Shown here: piece after piece, positions 1-6,597 of the stretch
Layout of the letters: the number at the start of each line of letters is the position of its first letter
Position numbering within the stretch: the stretch's first letter is position 1
NCBI GenBank assembly: GCA_023145935.1
Contig: JAGLDB010000071.1
Span: 1 to 8,698 of the forward strand
Length of the DNA stretch: 8,698 bases
Source: Candidatus Sabulitectum sp.
Lineage (GTDB): Bacteria > Fermentibacterota > Fermentibacteria > Fermentibacterales > Fermentibacteraceae
Direction of reading: 5' to 3'
Notes under the pieces: model-generated
What the model was told of the DNA's origin: nothing
The model's input: the letters and a program-made list of their open reading frames with translations, nothing else
Database searches by the model: none
Translations under genes and position numbers: made by a program

Positions 1-78
1 TTGGCACCCCGTAGTGGATACTTTTGGAACTTCTGCGAATAGTTCCAGAATTCGTTTGGGCACCATGCGTGGACACTT
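1..78. repeat. IS-end-like repeated motif, two diverged copies
   Basis: Two related 23-bp copies lie in the same orientation at 1-23 and 56-78. Both start TTGG, share a central CC, and end GTGGA-(T/C)-ACTT; ungapped they match at 15 of 23 positions. Between them is an inverted repeat with 7-bp arms, TGGAACT (25-31) and AGTTCCA (41-47). Read on the minus strand the copies contain ATCCAC and GTCCAC followed by a GGTGCC block. That layout, short repeats clustered near an element end, is known from IS21-type insertion sequences, but no transposase is in the window and the family is a guess. The stretch 79-354 that follows contains no credible gene, only the leader described below. Confidence 0.4.
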
Positions 79-248
79 ATCGAATTGATATGGTAGGAGC
101 AGTCAAGGGGAACTTGACTTATTCTTTGCTTTTTCCCTCATTCAAAGGATCTACAGCTGAGTAAAGATTTCTGATAAGGGCAGGGTACTAAACCAAAGAT
201 GCTGGTCCAACTGTTATGTTTTCTAAGTTGATCTTCATGAGTTAGAAT

Positions 249-278
249 TTGACAGCTGTATAAAGTTATAAATACCAT
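249..278 (+). promoter_or_regulatory. Candidate promoter for the membrane protein gene
   Basis: A perfect -35 hexamer TTGACA (249-254) is followed after 18 bp by TACCAT (273-278), which matches four of six -10 positions. Transcription would start near 285 and give a leader of about 70 nt. The -10 is weak and the spacing is at the long limit, so this is tentative. Confidence 0.3.
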
Positions 279-301
279 GACTCGGTTGGTTTGACGCACA
301 T

Positions 302-342
302 TGATCAATTATGCATTTTACAGTAAATATATTGCCTGATCA
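302..342. repeat. Pair of TGATCA palindromes in the leader
   Basis: The hexamer TGATCA occurs at 302-307 (within the longer palindrome TTGATCAA, 301-308) and again at 337-342, a 35-bp spacing start to start, just ahead of the AAAGGA ribosome binding site (344-349). Each contains GATC. The pair could be an operator or methylation-responsive site, but two short AT-rich palindromes can arise by chance. Confidence 0.25.
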
Positions 343-354
343 GAAAGGATATCT

Positions 355-1230
355 ATGGACAATTCTTATAGGAAGATTAGTGTACTAGGTGTTGTGTTAA
401 CTGATATTGTCGTGTATTTGTTTCCGGGAGCAATTTTGTTAGTGGGAGTGCTGACTTTTACTAGCTTAGGACAAAGCTTCTTGGAAGAACTTTCAGAAAG
501 TGCTTTGGGTAATATTGTCTATATCTCTATTTTTATTATTCTTAGCTACGCATTTGGGCATTACATCAGCCGTTTTAGATATAGAGTAAACAGCAGATTA
601 TGGACGCATGCTCTTGGTTCATCAGAATACTCATGTTGTTGTGGGCTTACACCATTACTATCAAGAATGGTCAAGATTGTTAGACCCAATATACAACACA
701 ATATTAGCAATGTACCGCTGCAACCTAATGGCAGTGAAATTGTAGTTGAACCCGCAGAAGCTGGATACGTACTTCCAGAGAGTGTACTTGATTCGATTGA
801 GGAATTTATTCGTAACAAATACCAAACACTTAATCATGCCTCATATACAGCAGCATGGTATTATGCACGAGCATGCTTCATGAAAAATATGCCCGATTTC
901 TACTATAATTACTATGACAGATGGGAAGACCTTGGTATATTTAGACTAAATCTAGGCACAGTATTTCTGGTGTTCTGCATTGCAATTGTAGCTAATCCTG
1001 CTAGTGCCTCAGCAGCGCCATTTCATATACCAAGACTACTCTCCATTCCACTTCTGCTTGTTTCAGTCCCTGTCCTCGTAGCAACAATAGTTTCTGAAAA
1101 GCTTAATAGTATCTCCCGCAATAAAGCAGTTTGGCTTTCCCTACATAGCTTTGAACTATGTACTCCCAAAACATTGAATAGTGGATCAGTATCAAACAAT
1201 ATTGAGATATACATGCATCATATAGAATAA
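355..1230 (+). CDS. Four-helix membrane protein of unknown family
   Basis: The 291-residue product is not recognised. Hydrophobic segments at about 12-35 (with a LFPGAILL stretch), 52-71, 194-213 and 226-247 suggest four transmembrane helices in two hairpins. They are separated by a soluble region of about 120 residues that holds a CCC cluster (94-96) and an aromatic-rich patch (YYNYYDRW, 183-190). A polar tail of about 40 residues follows. The start ATG has AAAGGA five bases upstream. It precedes, on the same strand, a methyltransferase-nuclease operon but is separated from it by about 260 bases that include a new promoter, so it is probably a separate transcription unit. Paired-helix membrane proteins beside restriction or signalling genes often act as membrane-disrupting effectors; applying that here is inference from context only. 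The coding call is strong: long frame, good start site, coherent hydrophobicity. Confidence 0.8.
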   Translation: MDNSYRKISVLGVVLTDIVVYLFPGAILLVGVLTFTSLGQSFLEELSESALGNIVYISIFIILSYAFGHYISRFRYRVNSRLWTHALGSSEYSCCCGLTPLLSRMVKIVRPNIQHNISNVPLQPNGSEIVVEPAEAGYVLPESVLDSIEEFIRNKYQTLNHASYTAAWYYARACFMKNMPDFYYNYYDRWEDLGIFRLNLGTVFLVFCIAIVANPASASAAPFHIPRLLSIPLLLVSVPVLVATIVSEKLNSISRNKAVWLSLHSFELCTPKTLNSGSVSNNIEIYMHHIE

Positions 1231-1342
1231 CATGGTAGTTTATGCCGATGACAACACTAATTTCTCTTCAGTTTGAAGAACTCCATAACAACGTGGTTTT
1301 CAGTTAGAAATATCATCAGTACTACTAGGTCTTATTTTTACT

Positions 1343-1356
1343 ACCCCGTAGTGGAT
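1343..1356 (+). repeat. Exact 14-bp direct repeat of positions 6-19
   Basis: ACCCCGTAGTGGAT at 1343-1356 is identical to 6-19, inside the first IS-end-like copy. The flanks do not match well, so only this core is shared. The two copies bracket the membrane protein gene, as would be expected if it was inserted, duplicated or excised through such sites, or if 1231-1370 holds a decayed insertion-sequence end. No convincing gene lies between 1231 and 1490; a 66-codon frame there is low in quality and is not called. Confidence 0.55.
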
Positions 1357-1379
1357 GCGTTTCGATCTATTCTAAGCGG

Positions 1380-1407
1380 TTGCTTACATATTGGATTTTG
1401 GTATACT
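1380..1407 (+). promoter_or_regulatory. Promoter of the methyltransferase-nuclease operon
   Basis: TTGCTT (1380-1385) and TATACT (1402-1407) are separated by 16 bp, and the -10 is extended by TGG (1399-1401). The predicted start is near 1414, giving a leader of about 75 nt. A perfect 7-bp inverted repeat, GTTGCTT (1379-1385) and AAGCAAC (1417-1423), brackets the promoter, one arm covering the -35 and the other just past the start site. A dimeric repressor, or looping between two sites, is plausible. The protein that might bind is unknown. Confidence 0.55.
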
Positions 1408-1478
1408 AGTTTCTGCAAGCAACAGTGGGAAAGACCTACAACACAATTGATTCAATGTAAAGAAATTAAATAATACAT

Positions 1479-1493
1479 CGGGAAATGCATATG
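1479..1493 (+). promoter_or_regulatory. Ribosome binding site that decides the methyltransferase start
   Basis: CGGGAA (1479-1484) directly abuts a first ATG at 1485, leaving no spacer. The second in-frame ATG at 1491 lies 7 bases from GGGA, a normal distance, so initiation at 1491 is preferred and the first two codons are probably not translated. Confidence 0.5.
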
Positions 1494-2702
1494 ACTAATA
1501 CAGGCAACAGAGCATCAAAGCCTTTAGATGTACCAAAGTCTACTTGCCCACCTACGGTTATTAAGTATATGGGCTCAAAGAGGAAGATTCTTAGCTTCAT
1601 TGTGAACAGTATTCGTGATGTACATGATGGAGAACTAATCTGCGATCTGTTCTCTGGTACAGGAATTGTAGGCTCTGCACTAAAAAATGATGCAAGAATC
1701 TGGTCGAACGACATACAGGAGTATTCCTCAATTCTCGCAAATGCATATATGAACTCAGTTGATCCCAGTAAATACATGATTATCAGCAACAAAGTGTTTG
1801 CAATTGCGGAAGCGCATGTGGAGATACTGAAACGTAAATTTCCAATCTTGAAATTCTCATACAATGATGTGACTTCACTAGGTGAATTTCAAGTATTGGA
1901 GAAGAAACAGCAGGAATTGATCAACTTGGATTTCAAGGATCAGGATTACCATCTCTTTACAAAGATATACTCTGGAACTTATTGGTCTTGTGAGCAGTGT
2001 ATGTGGATTGATGGATATAGACTCGCCGCCGATATGTACCGCGACAAGTCAATCTATCCGATTCTTTTAGCATCTTTGATGCACGCTATGGCATATAATG
2101 CACAAAGTACAGGTCATTATGCGCAGTATCGCGATGCTAATGACACCTCCTCCATGTCTGATATATTAAAATACCGTACGAAATCCATATCACCCTACTA
2201 TAGAAGGAAACTGAAGCAGCTTCTTGAGTACAGTTCTGCGAATGCAGAAGATCATGTCTCAACTACATTAGGTTACACTGAGTGCTTAGAGCTTCTTCCC
2301 GAAAGTAGCTTGGTCTATGCAGATCCTCCATATGCTTTTGTTCATTACTCACGCTTTTACCATACACTTGAAACACTTGTGAAGTACGACTATCCTTCTG
2401 TGAGATACAAGGGACGATATCGAGACGATCGACATCAATCCCCTTTCTGTCAAAAGTCAAATGTTGAGATGGCCTTCAAGAGACTCCTCGAAATATGTAC
2501 TCGAAGGAAACATAAATTGCTGATAAGCTATAGTAATAATGGTATGATTACTCTTGATGATATTACTGCAATAATCGAAGATGTTATGCCAAATTACATG
2601 ATGTATATTAAACAACAGAATCATATACATAGTACAATGGGTAGACTCAATGATAAGAGTAGGGATGTGACAGAAGTCCTTATTATTCTTAAACCAAGGT
2701 AG
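1491..2702 (+). CDS. D12-class adenine-N6 DNA methyltransferase
   Basis: Transfers methyl from S-adenosylmethionine to adenine N6 in a specific DNA sequence. In the 403-residue product, KYMGSKRK (25-32) is motif X, CDLFSGTG (51-58) is motif I binding the cofactor, and ADPPYA (277-282) is catalytic motif IV. The order X, I, IV is the alpha class, as in Dam, DpnM and the NlaIII/FokI methylases. HYSRFYHTLETL after the DPPY resembles type II methylases of that class. It is longer than the usual 260-300 residues, with extra sequence between motifs I and IV (roughly 100-230) where target recognition is expected; the recognition sequence cannot be read from this. It is the first gene of an operon, and its stop (2700-2702) lies five bases before the next ATG. 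In such a pair it would protect host DNA from, or mark DNA for, the nuclease-bearing partner. It could instead be an orphan regulatory methylase. Confidence 0.9.
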   Translation: MTNTGNRASKPLDVPKSTCPPTVIKYMGSKRKILSFIVNSIRDVHDGELICDLFSGTGIVGSALKNDARIWSNDIQEYSSILANAYMNSVDPSKYMIISNKVFAIAEAHVEILKRKFPILKFSYNDVTSLGEFQVLEKKQQELINLDFKDQDYHLFTKIYSGTYWSCEQCMWIDGYRLAADMYRDKSIYPILLASLMHAMAYNAQSTGHYAQYRDANDTSSMSDILKYRTKSISPYYRRKLKQLLEYSSANAEDHVSTTLGYTECLELLPESSLVYADPPYAFVHYSRFYHTLETLVKYDYPSVRYKGRYRDDRHQSPFCQKSNVEMAFKRLLEICTRRKHKLLISYSNNGMITLDDITAIIEDVMPNYMMYIKQQNHIHSTMGRLNDKSRDVTEVLIILKPR

Positions 2703-2707
2703 GTATT

Positions 2708-5653
2708 ATGCTGGAATTTAATACTTCTAAGTTGAGAACATCTTGGACTCGATACTCAATAGTGCACGCTGTGGAGCTCCTATCAGAGGGTGATCTAGCA
2801 CAAGTTCTTGATGGGCAGATTGATAGACCTGTGATTCAAGCTTTACTTGGAACAGACGATTTGGCTAGGATACCCGATTACTGGTTCGAAGTGATGAAAC
2901 ACAAGAACACTCGCAGCTATTTTGCTCTGATCGCAGCAATCTTCACTCATCATGAGATAGTAAGAGACTTTGCTGATTTCTACACAGTTGATCCGTTTGG
3001 TGGACACTTTCTCTACAACAAGCCCAAAACGGGGCAACCGCTGAGAAGCAAAGTTCAGACGAATGTCCGGAGTGCCCTGATAGCTGGACATGCTGCTAAA
3101 CCTAGCCTTAGATCATCCAAGGTCGTCGAATTTACCTTTCGTCCGCTTTTCAACGATGATGGAATTGGCTTGCTGTTTAAAGAGCTACTTTGTCATAGAC
3201 TGTCAGTATTAGGTTTCAATGAGAACGAGATAGATTCGGATTTCACTCAACTTTGTTCAGCAGCCGGCTTTATTCAAGCAATCGGCCTTTCGGTTGATCA
3301 GTTTTGCTATTGGATCAGTGGGAACTCAGTGGAGATTACTGGATTTGAGGAACCCCCGCCAGATTACATCTTGCCCAACACACCAATACGAGGATTAATC
3401 CATTCAAGAGAGATCTCCTCGAGAAGGATTAATAAGAGATTTGCAAGCATAGTATCTAAAAATGACAAGAAGGAAAGGCTGCAAGAGTACTTGGATGACG
3501 GTTGGATATTGGCAAGCAAGCTTAAGCGAAGTAATAAATATGAGAAGGAAAAGCAACATGACATTGCTTTTGAGGATAAGGTTTGGGCAGTTTTCGCCAA
3601 GGCTGGATTTGATTGGCTGAATGAGGACCGCACGTTTAAAATTTCTTATTCCACAGCAGATGGAGTGCCACCAAAGCAGATAGATGTCATTGCTATTGAT
3701 GAAGATGCAGCAGTTGTTATTGAATGTAAAAGTGCTAGAAAACGCAGAACTAGATCTTTTCAGAAAGACATTGCTGAGATAGGCCATCTCATGTCTGGTG
3801 TAAAGCAGACTCTAAGCGTTGCACTGAGCAAACCAACACGAGTAGCATGGGTTCTAGCAACAAATAACTTGCGTATTAATGACCAAGACAAGGCTCGGTT
3901 AAGGGCAGCTGGGATTTACCACATGAACGAGGATGAAGTAGACTATTGGTGGCAGATAACAAAGAACCTAGAGCATTCAACGAAGTATCAGATGTATGGA
4001 AGATTCTTTGCGAAAGAACAACTCCCTGGAGAGCCTGTACGTGTTCCTGCGATTAATGGTGTTATGGGCGGGCACTCATACTACTCCTTCTCAGTTGCTC
4101 CAGAAGTATTGCTGCAAATCGGTTTTGTACTTCATCGAACTGACATATCCACTCAGGCTGCAAATACTTACCAGAGGATGATTAAAGGTCCTAGAGTAAA
4201 GAGAATAAGCAGATACATCAGCGAGGAGCAAGGATTTTTTCCTAACTCTGTTATTGTAAACCTCATATCAACAGATGAAAATGGAAATTCATGCAAGCTT
4301 AAATTCGATGCGCTCGATAGCAAAGAACATGATGGGGATACACAACTTGGGGTGTTAACACTTCCTAACAAGTACAGATCAGCTTTCATTATTGATGGTC
4401 AGCATCGTATTTTCGGATATGGGAGCCTTTCTAACAAATTTACTGACCAGATACCGGTTGTCGCGTTTGAGGATTTGCCTACTGAGGATCAGACTCAGAT
4501 CTTTATAGATATAAACCACGAACAGAAGTCAGTACCTAGAAACCTTCTTCGGACAATTATGTCCGAGTTCAATTGGGGCTCATCTAGTTTAGACAAGGCT
4601 TTTGAAGCTTTGAAGACAAGGTTTGTTCATCGACTGAATAGCGACGAGAATTCCCCTTTGTACAAGAGAATCATCGTAAGTGAAGAATCGAAAACTCACC
4701 AGAGATGTCTTACTCTTGAGCAGTTACTCAAGCACGGAGTCAGTGGTACTCTATTCTTCGGCAATGTTGTTAAGCGAAAGCTTGTACAGACTGGTTACTT
4801 CTGGACAGGGGATTATGAGGAAACGCTTGAGAAATGCTTCAGGTTCGTTACTCATTGTTTGAATTTACTTGAGCATGAATGCGCTGATCAATGGGATAAA
4901 GGGAGTGCTGAAGGTGGTTTCATTAGCATGAATGTTGGCATTTCCGCTTACTTCAGACTATTGGATGATCTCATCAGTCACGAGGTCGATAATGGATACA
5001 AACCACACGATGATACCGCTACTGGCATTTATAACCGCCTGAAACCATATATCAAAACTTTCTCTGAGTATGTTTCCAGTCTTGAGGTTAGCGACATTAA
5101 ACGACTGCGCTCTCATCATGGAGCAGGTGCTGTGAAGAAAGTACTTCCGGAATTCCAGTACGCTATACATGAAAGCCACGAATCGTACAATCCTGCTGGG
5201 TTGAAGCAATGGGCAAAGGAAAGAACAGGGAAGTTCAATCCGATAGCGAAAGCGAACGGAGACGACCTTCAGTCAAGAATGAAAGACTATATCTTTGCTG
5301 CTCTAAAAAAGGAGTTTGGTGAGAAGTTTTGGTGGAACGAAGGGATTGGAAAAGAAATCAGGAAGCATTGCGTTAATACTGCCATCGATCAGGATAATAT
5401 AGAACCTGTTCATAATTACCTGAATACTATACATTATAAAAGTATCATATATGATAATTCTGACTTACTACTAAATATTTTCACTCCACCAGGCAAGGAA
5501 AGTACTAAGAAAAATAAAAAGCTAGACTGGATTGTGAAGTTCAATAATATTAGGCAGAAATATTCACATGTTGAAAGAGAAAAGGTAACCGAGGCTGAGT
5601 GTGATTTCATTGAAGAGATTAGGGAGTGGCTTATTCCAAGAATAAGTTCATAG
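2708..5653 (+). CDS. PD-(D/E)XK nuclease-DGQHR (DndB-like)-HEPN-like fusion protein
   Basis: This 981-residue protein has four visible parts. Residues 1 to about 230 are helical and not recognised. Residues about 255-415 look like a PD-(D/E)XK nuclease: a GWILASKLKR lead-in (265-274), Glu289, Asp326 in QIDVIAI, and ECK (339-341). Residues about 440-700 form a DGQHR domain, with DGQHR at 563-567 following FII and then DINHEQKSVPRNLL (601-614). This domain occurs in DndB proteins and resembles the ParB-type fold. The C-terminus (about 890-981) has RQKYSH (949-954), an R-x4-H motif as in HEPN ribonucleases, followed by REKVTEAECDFIEEIREWL. Typical DndB proteins are much shorter (about 350-400 residues) and lack the extra parts. 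It is coupled to the methyltransferase: AAGGTAGG (2696-2703) overlaps that gene's stop. Inference: the restriction or effector half of a modification-linked defence system. The nuclease and DGQHR calls are firm; HEPN is tentative. Confidence 0.85.
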   Translation: MLEFNTSKLRTSWTRYSIVHAVELLSEGDLAQVLDGQIDRPVIQALLGTDDLARIPDYWFEVMKHKNTRSYFALIAAIFTHHEIVRDFADFYTVDPFGGHFLYNKPKTGQPLRSKVQTNVRSALIAGHAAKPSLRSSKVVEFTFRPLFNDDGIGLLFKELLCHRLSVLGFNENEIDSDFTQLCSAAGFIQAIGLSVDQFCYWISGNSVEITGFEEPPPDYILPNTPIRGLIHSREISSRRINKRFASIVSKNDKKERLQEYLDDGWILASKLKRSNKYEKEKQHDIAFEDKVWAVFAKAGFDWLNEDRTFKISYSTADGVPPKQIDVIAIDEDAAVVIECKSARKRRTRSFQKDIAEIGHLMSGVKQTLSVALSKPTRVAWVLATNNLRINDQDKARLRAAGIYHMNEDEVDYWWQITKNLEHSTKYQMYGRFFAKEQLPGEPVRVPAINGVMGGHSYYSFSVAPEVLLQIGFVLHRTDISTQAANTYQRMIKGPRVKRISRYISEEQGFFPNSVIVNLISTDENGNSCKLKFDALDSKEHDGDTQLGVLTLPNKYRSAFIIDGQHRIFGYGSLSNKFTDQIPVVAFEDLPTEDQTQIFIDINHEQKSVPRNLLRTIMSEFNWGSSSLDKAFEALKTRFVHRLNSDENSPLYKRIIVSEESKTHQRCLTLEQLLKHGVSGTLFFGNVVKRKLVQTGYFWTGDYEETLEKCFRFVTHCLNLLEHECADQWDKGSAEGGFISMNVGISAYFRLLDDLISHEVDNGYKPHDDTATGIYNRLKPYIKTFSEYVSSLEVSDIKRLRSHHGAGAVKKVLPEFQYAIHESHESYNPAGLKQWAKERTGKFNPIAKANGDDLQSRMKDYIFAALKKEFGEKFWWNEGIGKEIRKHCVNTAIDQDNIEPVHNYLNTIHYKSIIYDNSDLLLNIFTPPGKESTKKNKKLDWIVKFNNIRQKYSHVEREKVTEAECDFIEEIREWLIPRISS

Positions 5654-5686
5654 CAAAAGTACACCAAGGCTTCACTTGTATTTTGC
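5653..5686 (+). terminator. Candidate terminator after the nuclease gene
   Basis: Starting on the last base of the stop codon, GCAAAA(g)TACA (5653-5663) can pair with TGTATTTTGC (5677-5686): ten base pairs with one bulged G and a 13-nt loop. The A run on the 5' arm and T run on the 3' arm fit a weak, possibly bidirectional, intrinsic terminator. The stem is AT-rich and the T run is inside it, so efficiency is doubtful. Confidence 0.4.
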
Positions 5687-5825
5687 TCATTTATATACAA
5701 GCAATCATTTGCGTGGCCAGTTGGTGCTATTTAGAAATATATGTAATTACTTGATTCTCTATAGTAATAATTCAAACAAATCTACTAACCCAACTTATCG
5801 CTTAAAGAGAAAAGTATCTTATTGT
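5687..5825. other. AT-rich intergenic stretch, nothing recognised
   Basis: Between the candidate terminator and the long inverted repeat I see no gene, no convincing promoter and no repeat. A 60-codon frame starting near 5676 has no ribosome binding site and no coherent composition. The non-coding block 5654-6039 as a whole (386 bases) holds the terminator, this stretch, the nested inverted repeat, and the promoter and operator of the next operon. Confidence 0.5.
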
Positions 5826-5914
5826 GAAGTCTCCCTTGTAGTTACAACTCAGCCTTGAGAGAGAGAAACGCAAGTGATCGAAAGCAAGGCTGAGAGCAAG
5901 GGAAAAGAGACTTC
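5826..5914. repeat. 89-nt nested inverted repeat (possible structured RNA or DNA hairpin)
   Basis: Three successive helices close on one another. GAAGTCTC (5826-5833) pairs with GAGACTTC (5907-5914). CCTTG (5834-5838) pairs with CAAGG (5897-5901), leaving GAAAA unpaired on the right. CTCAGCCTTG (5848-5857) pairs with CAAGGCTGAG (5885-5894). That is 23 perfect pairs around a 27-nt purine-rich loop. On the left the nine unpaired bases overlap a small palindrome, TTGTA-gt-TACAA (5836-5847). No T run follows, so a simple terminator is unlikely. It could be a small RNA, a single-strand DNA structure such as an origin of transfer or replication, or a protein-binding hairpin. The sequence supports the fold; the function is unknown. 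Confidence 0.65.
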
Positions 5915-5979
5915 TCAATACTAGACTCAAAACAACTACTACACTAATCCCATTTGTTTCGTTTGAATAAAAAGGGTGC

Positions 5980-6008
5980 TTGACATCCGTTCAATGATGT
6001 TGTACAGT
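5980..6008 (+). promoter_or_regulatory. Promoter of the regulator-recombinase operon
   Basis: A perfect -35 TTGACA (5980-5985), an ideal 17-bp spacer and TACAGT (6003-6008), which matches four of six -10 positions. Transcription would begin near 6015. That is too close to the upstream GTG at 6013 for it to be used and supports ATG 6040 as the start of the regulator. Confidence 0.65.
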
Positions 6009-6019
6009 TGGTGTGCAAC
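5999..6019. promoter_or_regulatory. Candidate operator overlapping the -10
   Basis: GTTGTACA (5999-6006) and TGTGCAAC (6012-6019) form an inverted repeat with 7 of 8 positions matching across a 5-bp spacer. It covers the -10 and the start site, where a bound repressor would block the polymerase. The gene directly downstream encodes an XRE-type DNA-binding protein, so autorepression is the simplest reading. A second small dyad, ACATC (5983-5987) and GATGT (5996-6000), lies in the spacer. Confidence 0.45.
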
Positions 6020-6029
6020 ACAATAGAAC

Positions 6030-6042
6030 GGAGAAGGAAATG
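6030..6042 (+). promoter_or_regulatory. Ribosome binding site fixing the regulator start at 6040
   Basis: GGAGAAGG begins at 6030, with six bases between GGAG and the ATG at 6040. The longer in-frame reading from GTG 6013 has no such site and would begin about where transcription starts. Confidence 0.7.
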
Positions 6043-6594
6043 ACTCAAGAAGATCATGACTACCAGAAAAAGATCCAGAAGGAGAATAGGAAGAGATTTG
6101 GAGAGGTTCTCAAGAAAATTAGAGTAGAAAAGGGACTTTCTATAAGGAAGATTTCTGCACAATGCGGATTGAGCGCTTCTTATTGGTCTTACTTAGAGCG
6201 TGGTAAGTTTGGACCACCTTCAATTAGTAAAACAAAACAGATCGCAAGAGAGTTAGGGGTAGACTCTGACATGCTAATGGCTGAAGCAGGTCATTTCCCT
6301 CCAGATATTACAAAAGTAATAAGGAACAACCCCATGGAGATGAATGCTGCAATGATGAATTTTGGGAAAGAAGGGATCTTTGCTTTGTTACCAGTTATCA
6401 GATTAGGAATATATGATGAGTTGCTTGAGAATCTTGGGATATTTGATTTGCTTAAAATGCAGCCAGAGGAAATTTTCCTTCTACTAAAAAGGATTCTGAC
6501 TGGGTTTAATACTTCGATAGAGGAGGAAACGGATTTACTTCAGAAAACTTCAAAAGTTTTAGAACTCTGGAATATCGATTTGGAAAGTAGGTAG
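6040..6594 (+). CDS. XRE-family helix-turn-helix transcriptional regulator
   Basis: The 184-residue protein has an N-terminal XRE (Cro/CI-type) domain at about 19-75: FGEVLKKIRVEKGLSIRKIS leads into the recognition region CGLSASYWSYLERGKFGPPS. The linker LGVDSDMLMAEAGHFPPDI is common in regulators carried by phages and integrative elements. The C-terminal half (about 95-184) is helical, leucine-rich and not recognised; it may serve dimerisation or sensing. It is first in a run of four same-strand genes ending in a serine recombinase, and a dyad overlaps its own promoter. It therefore probably represses itself and the recombinase genes; that role is inferred from layout. It could also act on the methyltransferase promoter, whose dyad shares the GTTGC half-site. 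Confidence 0.85.
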   Translation: MTQEDHDYQKKIQKENRKRFGEVLKKIRVEKGLSIRKISAQCGLSASYWSYLERGKFGPPSISKTKQIARELGVDSDMLMAEAGHFPPDITKVIRNNPMEMNAAMMNFGKEGIFALLPVIRLGIYDELLENLGIFDLLKMQPEEIFLLLKRILTGFNTSIEEETDLLQKTSKVLELWNIDLESR

Positions 6595-6597
6595 AAG

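Noticed and set aside
1265..1279. Hairpin TCTTCA-gtt-TGAAGA as terminator of the membrane gene
   Set aside because: The stem is only six pairs with a 3-nt loop and no T run follows.
1273..1473. 66-codon frame between the membrane gene and the methylase
   Set aside because: It starts with a weak codon without ribosome site, has no recognisable domain and runs through the methylase promoter and the 14-bp repeat.
1466..1864. Minus-strand 132-codon frame over the methylase start
   Set aside because: It is antisense to the conserved methylase motifs X and I and has no features of its own.
3404..3787. Minus-strand 127-codon frame in the nuclease region
   Set aside because: Antisense shadow of the region encoding the catalytic Glu289, Asp326 and ECK residues.
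2708..5653. Standard DndB of a phosphorothioate system
   Set aside because: The DGQHR motif fits, but the protein is far longer than DndB, carries nuclease and HEPN-like parts, and no dndA, C, D or E gene is nearby.
5826..5914. Integron attC site
   Set aside because: The arm ends are GAAGTCTC/GAGACTTC, without the AAC and GTT core triplets of attC, and no tyrosine integron integrase is present.
6013..6039. GTG start nine codons upstream of the XRE gene
   Set aside because: It coincides with the predicted transcription start and lacks a ribosome binding site, while GGAGAAGG precedes ATG 6040.
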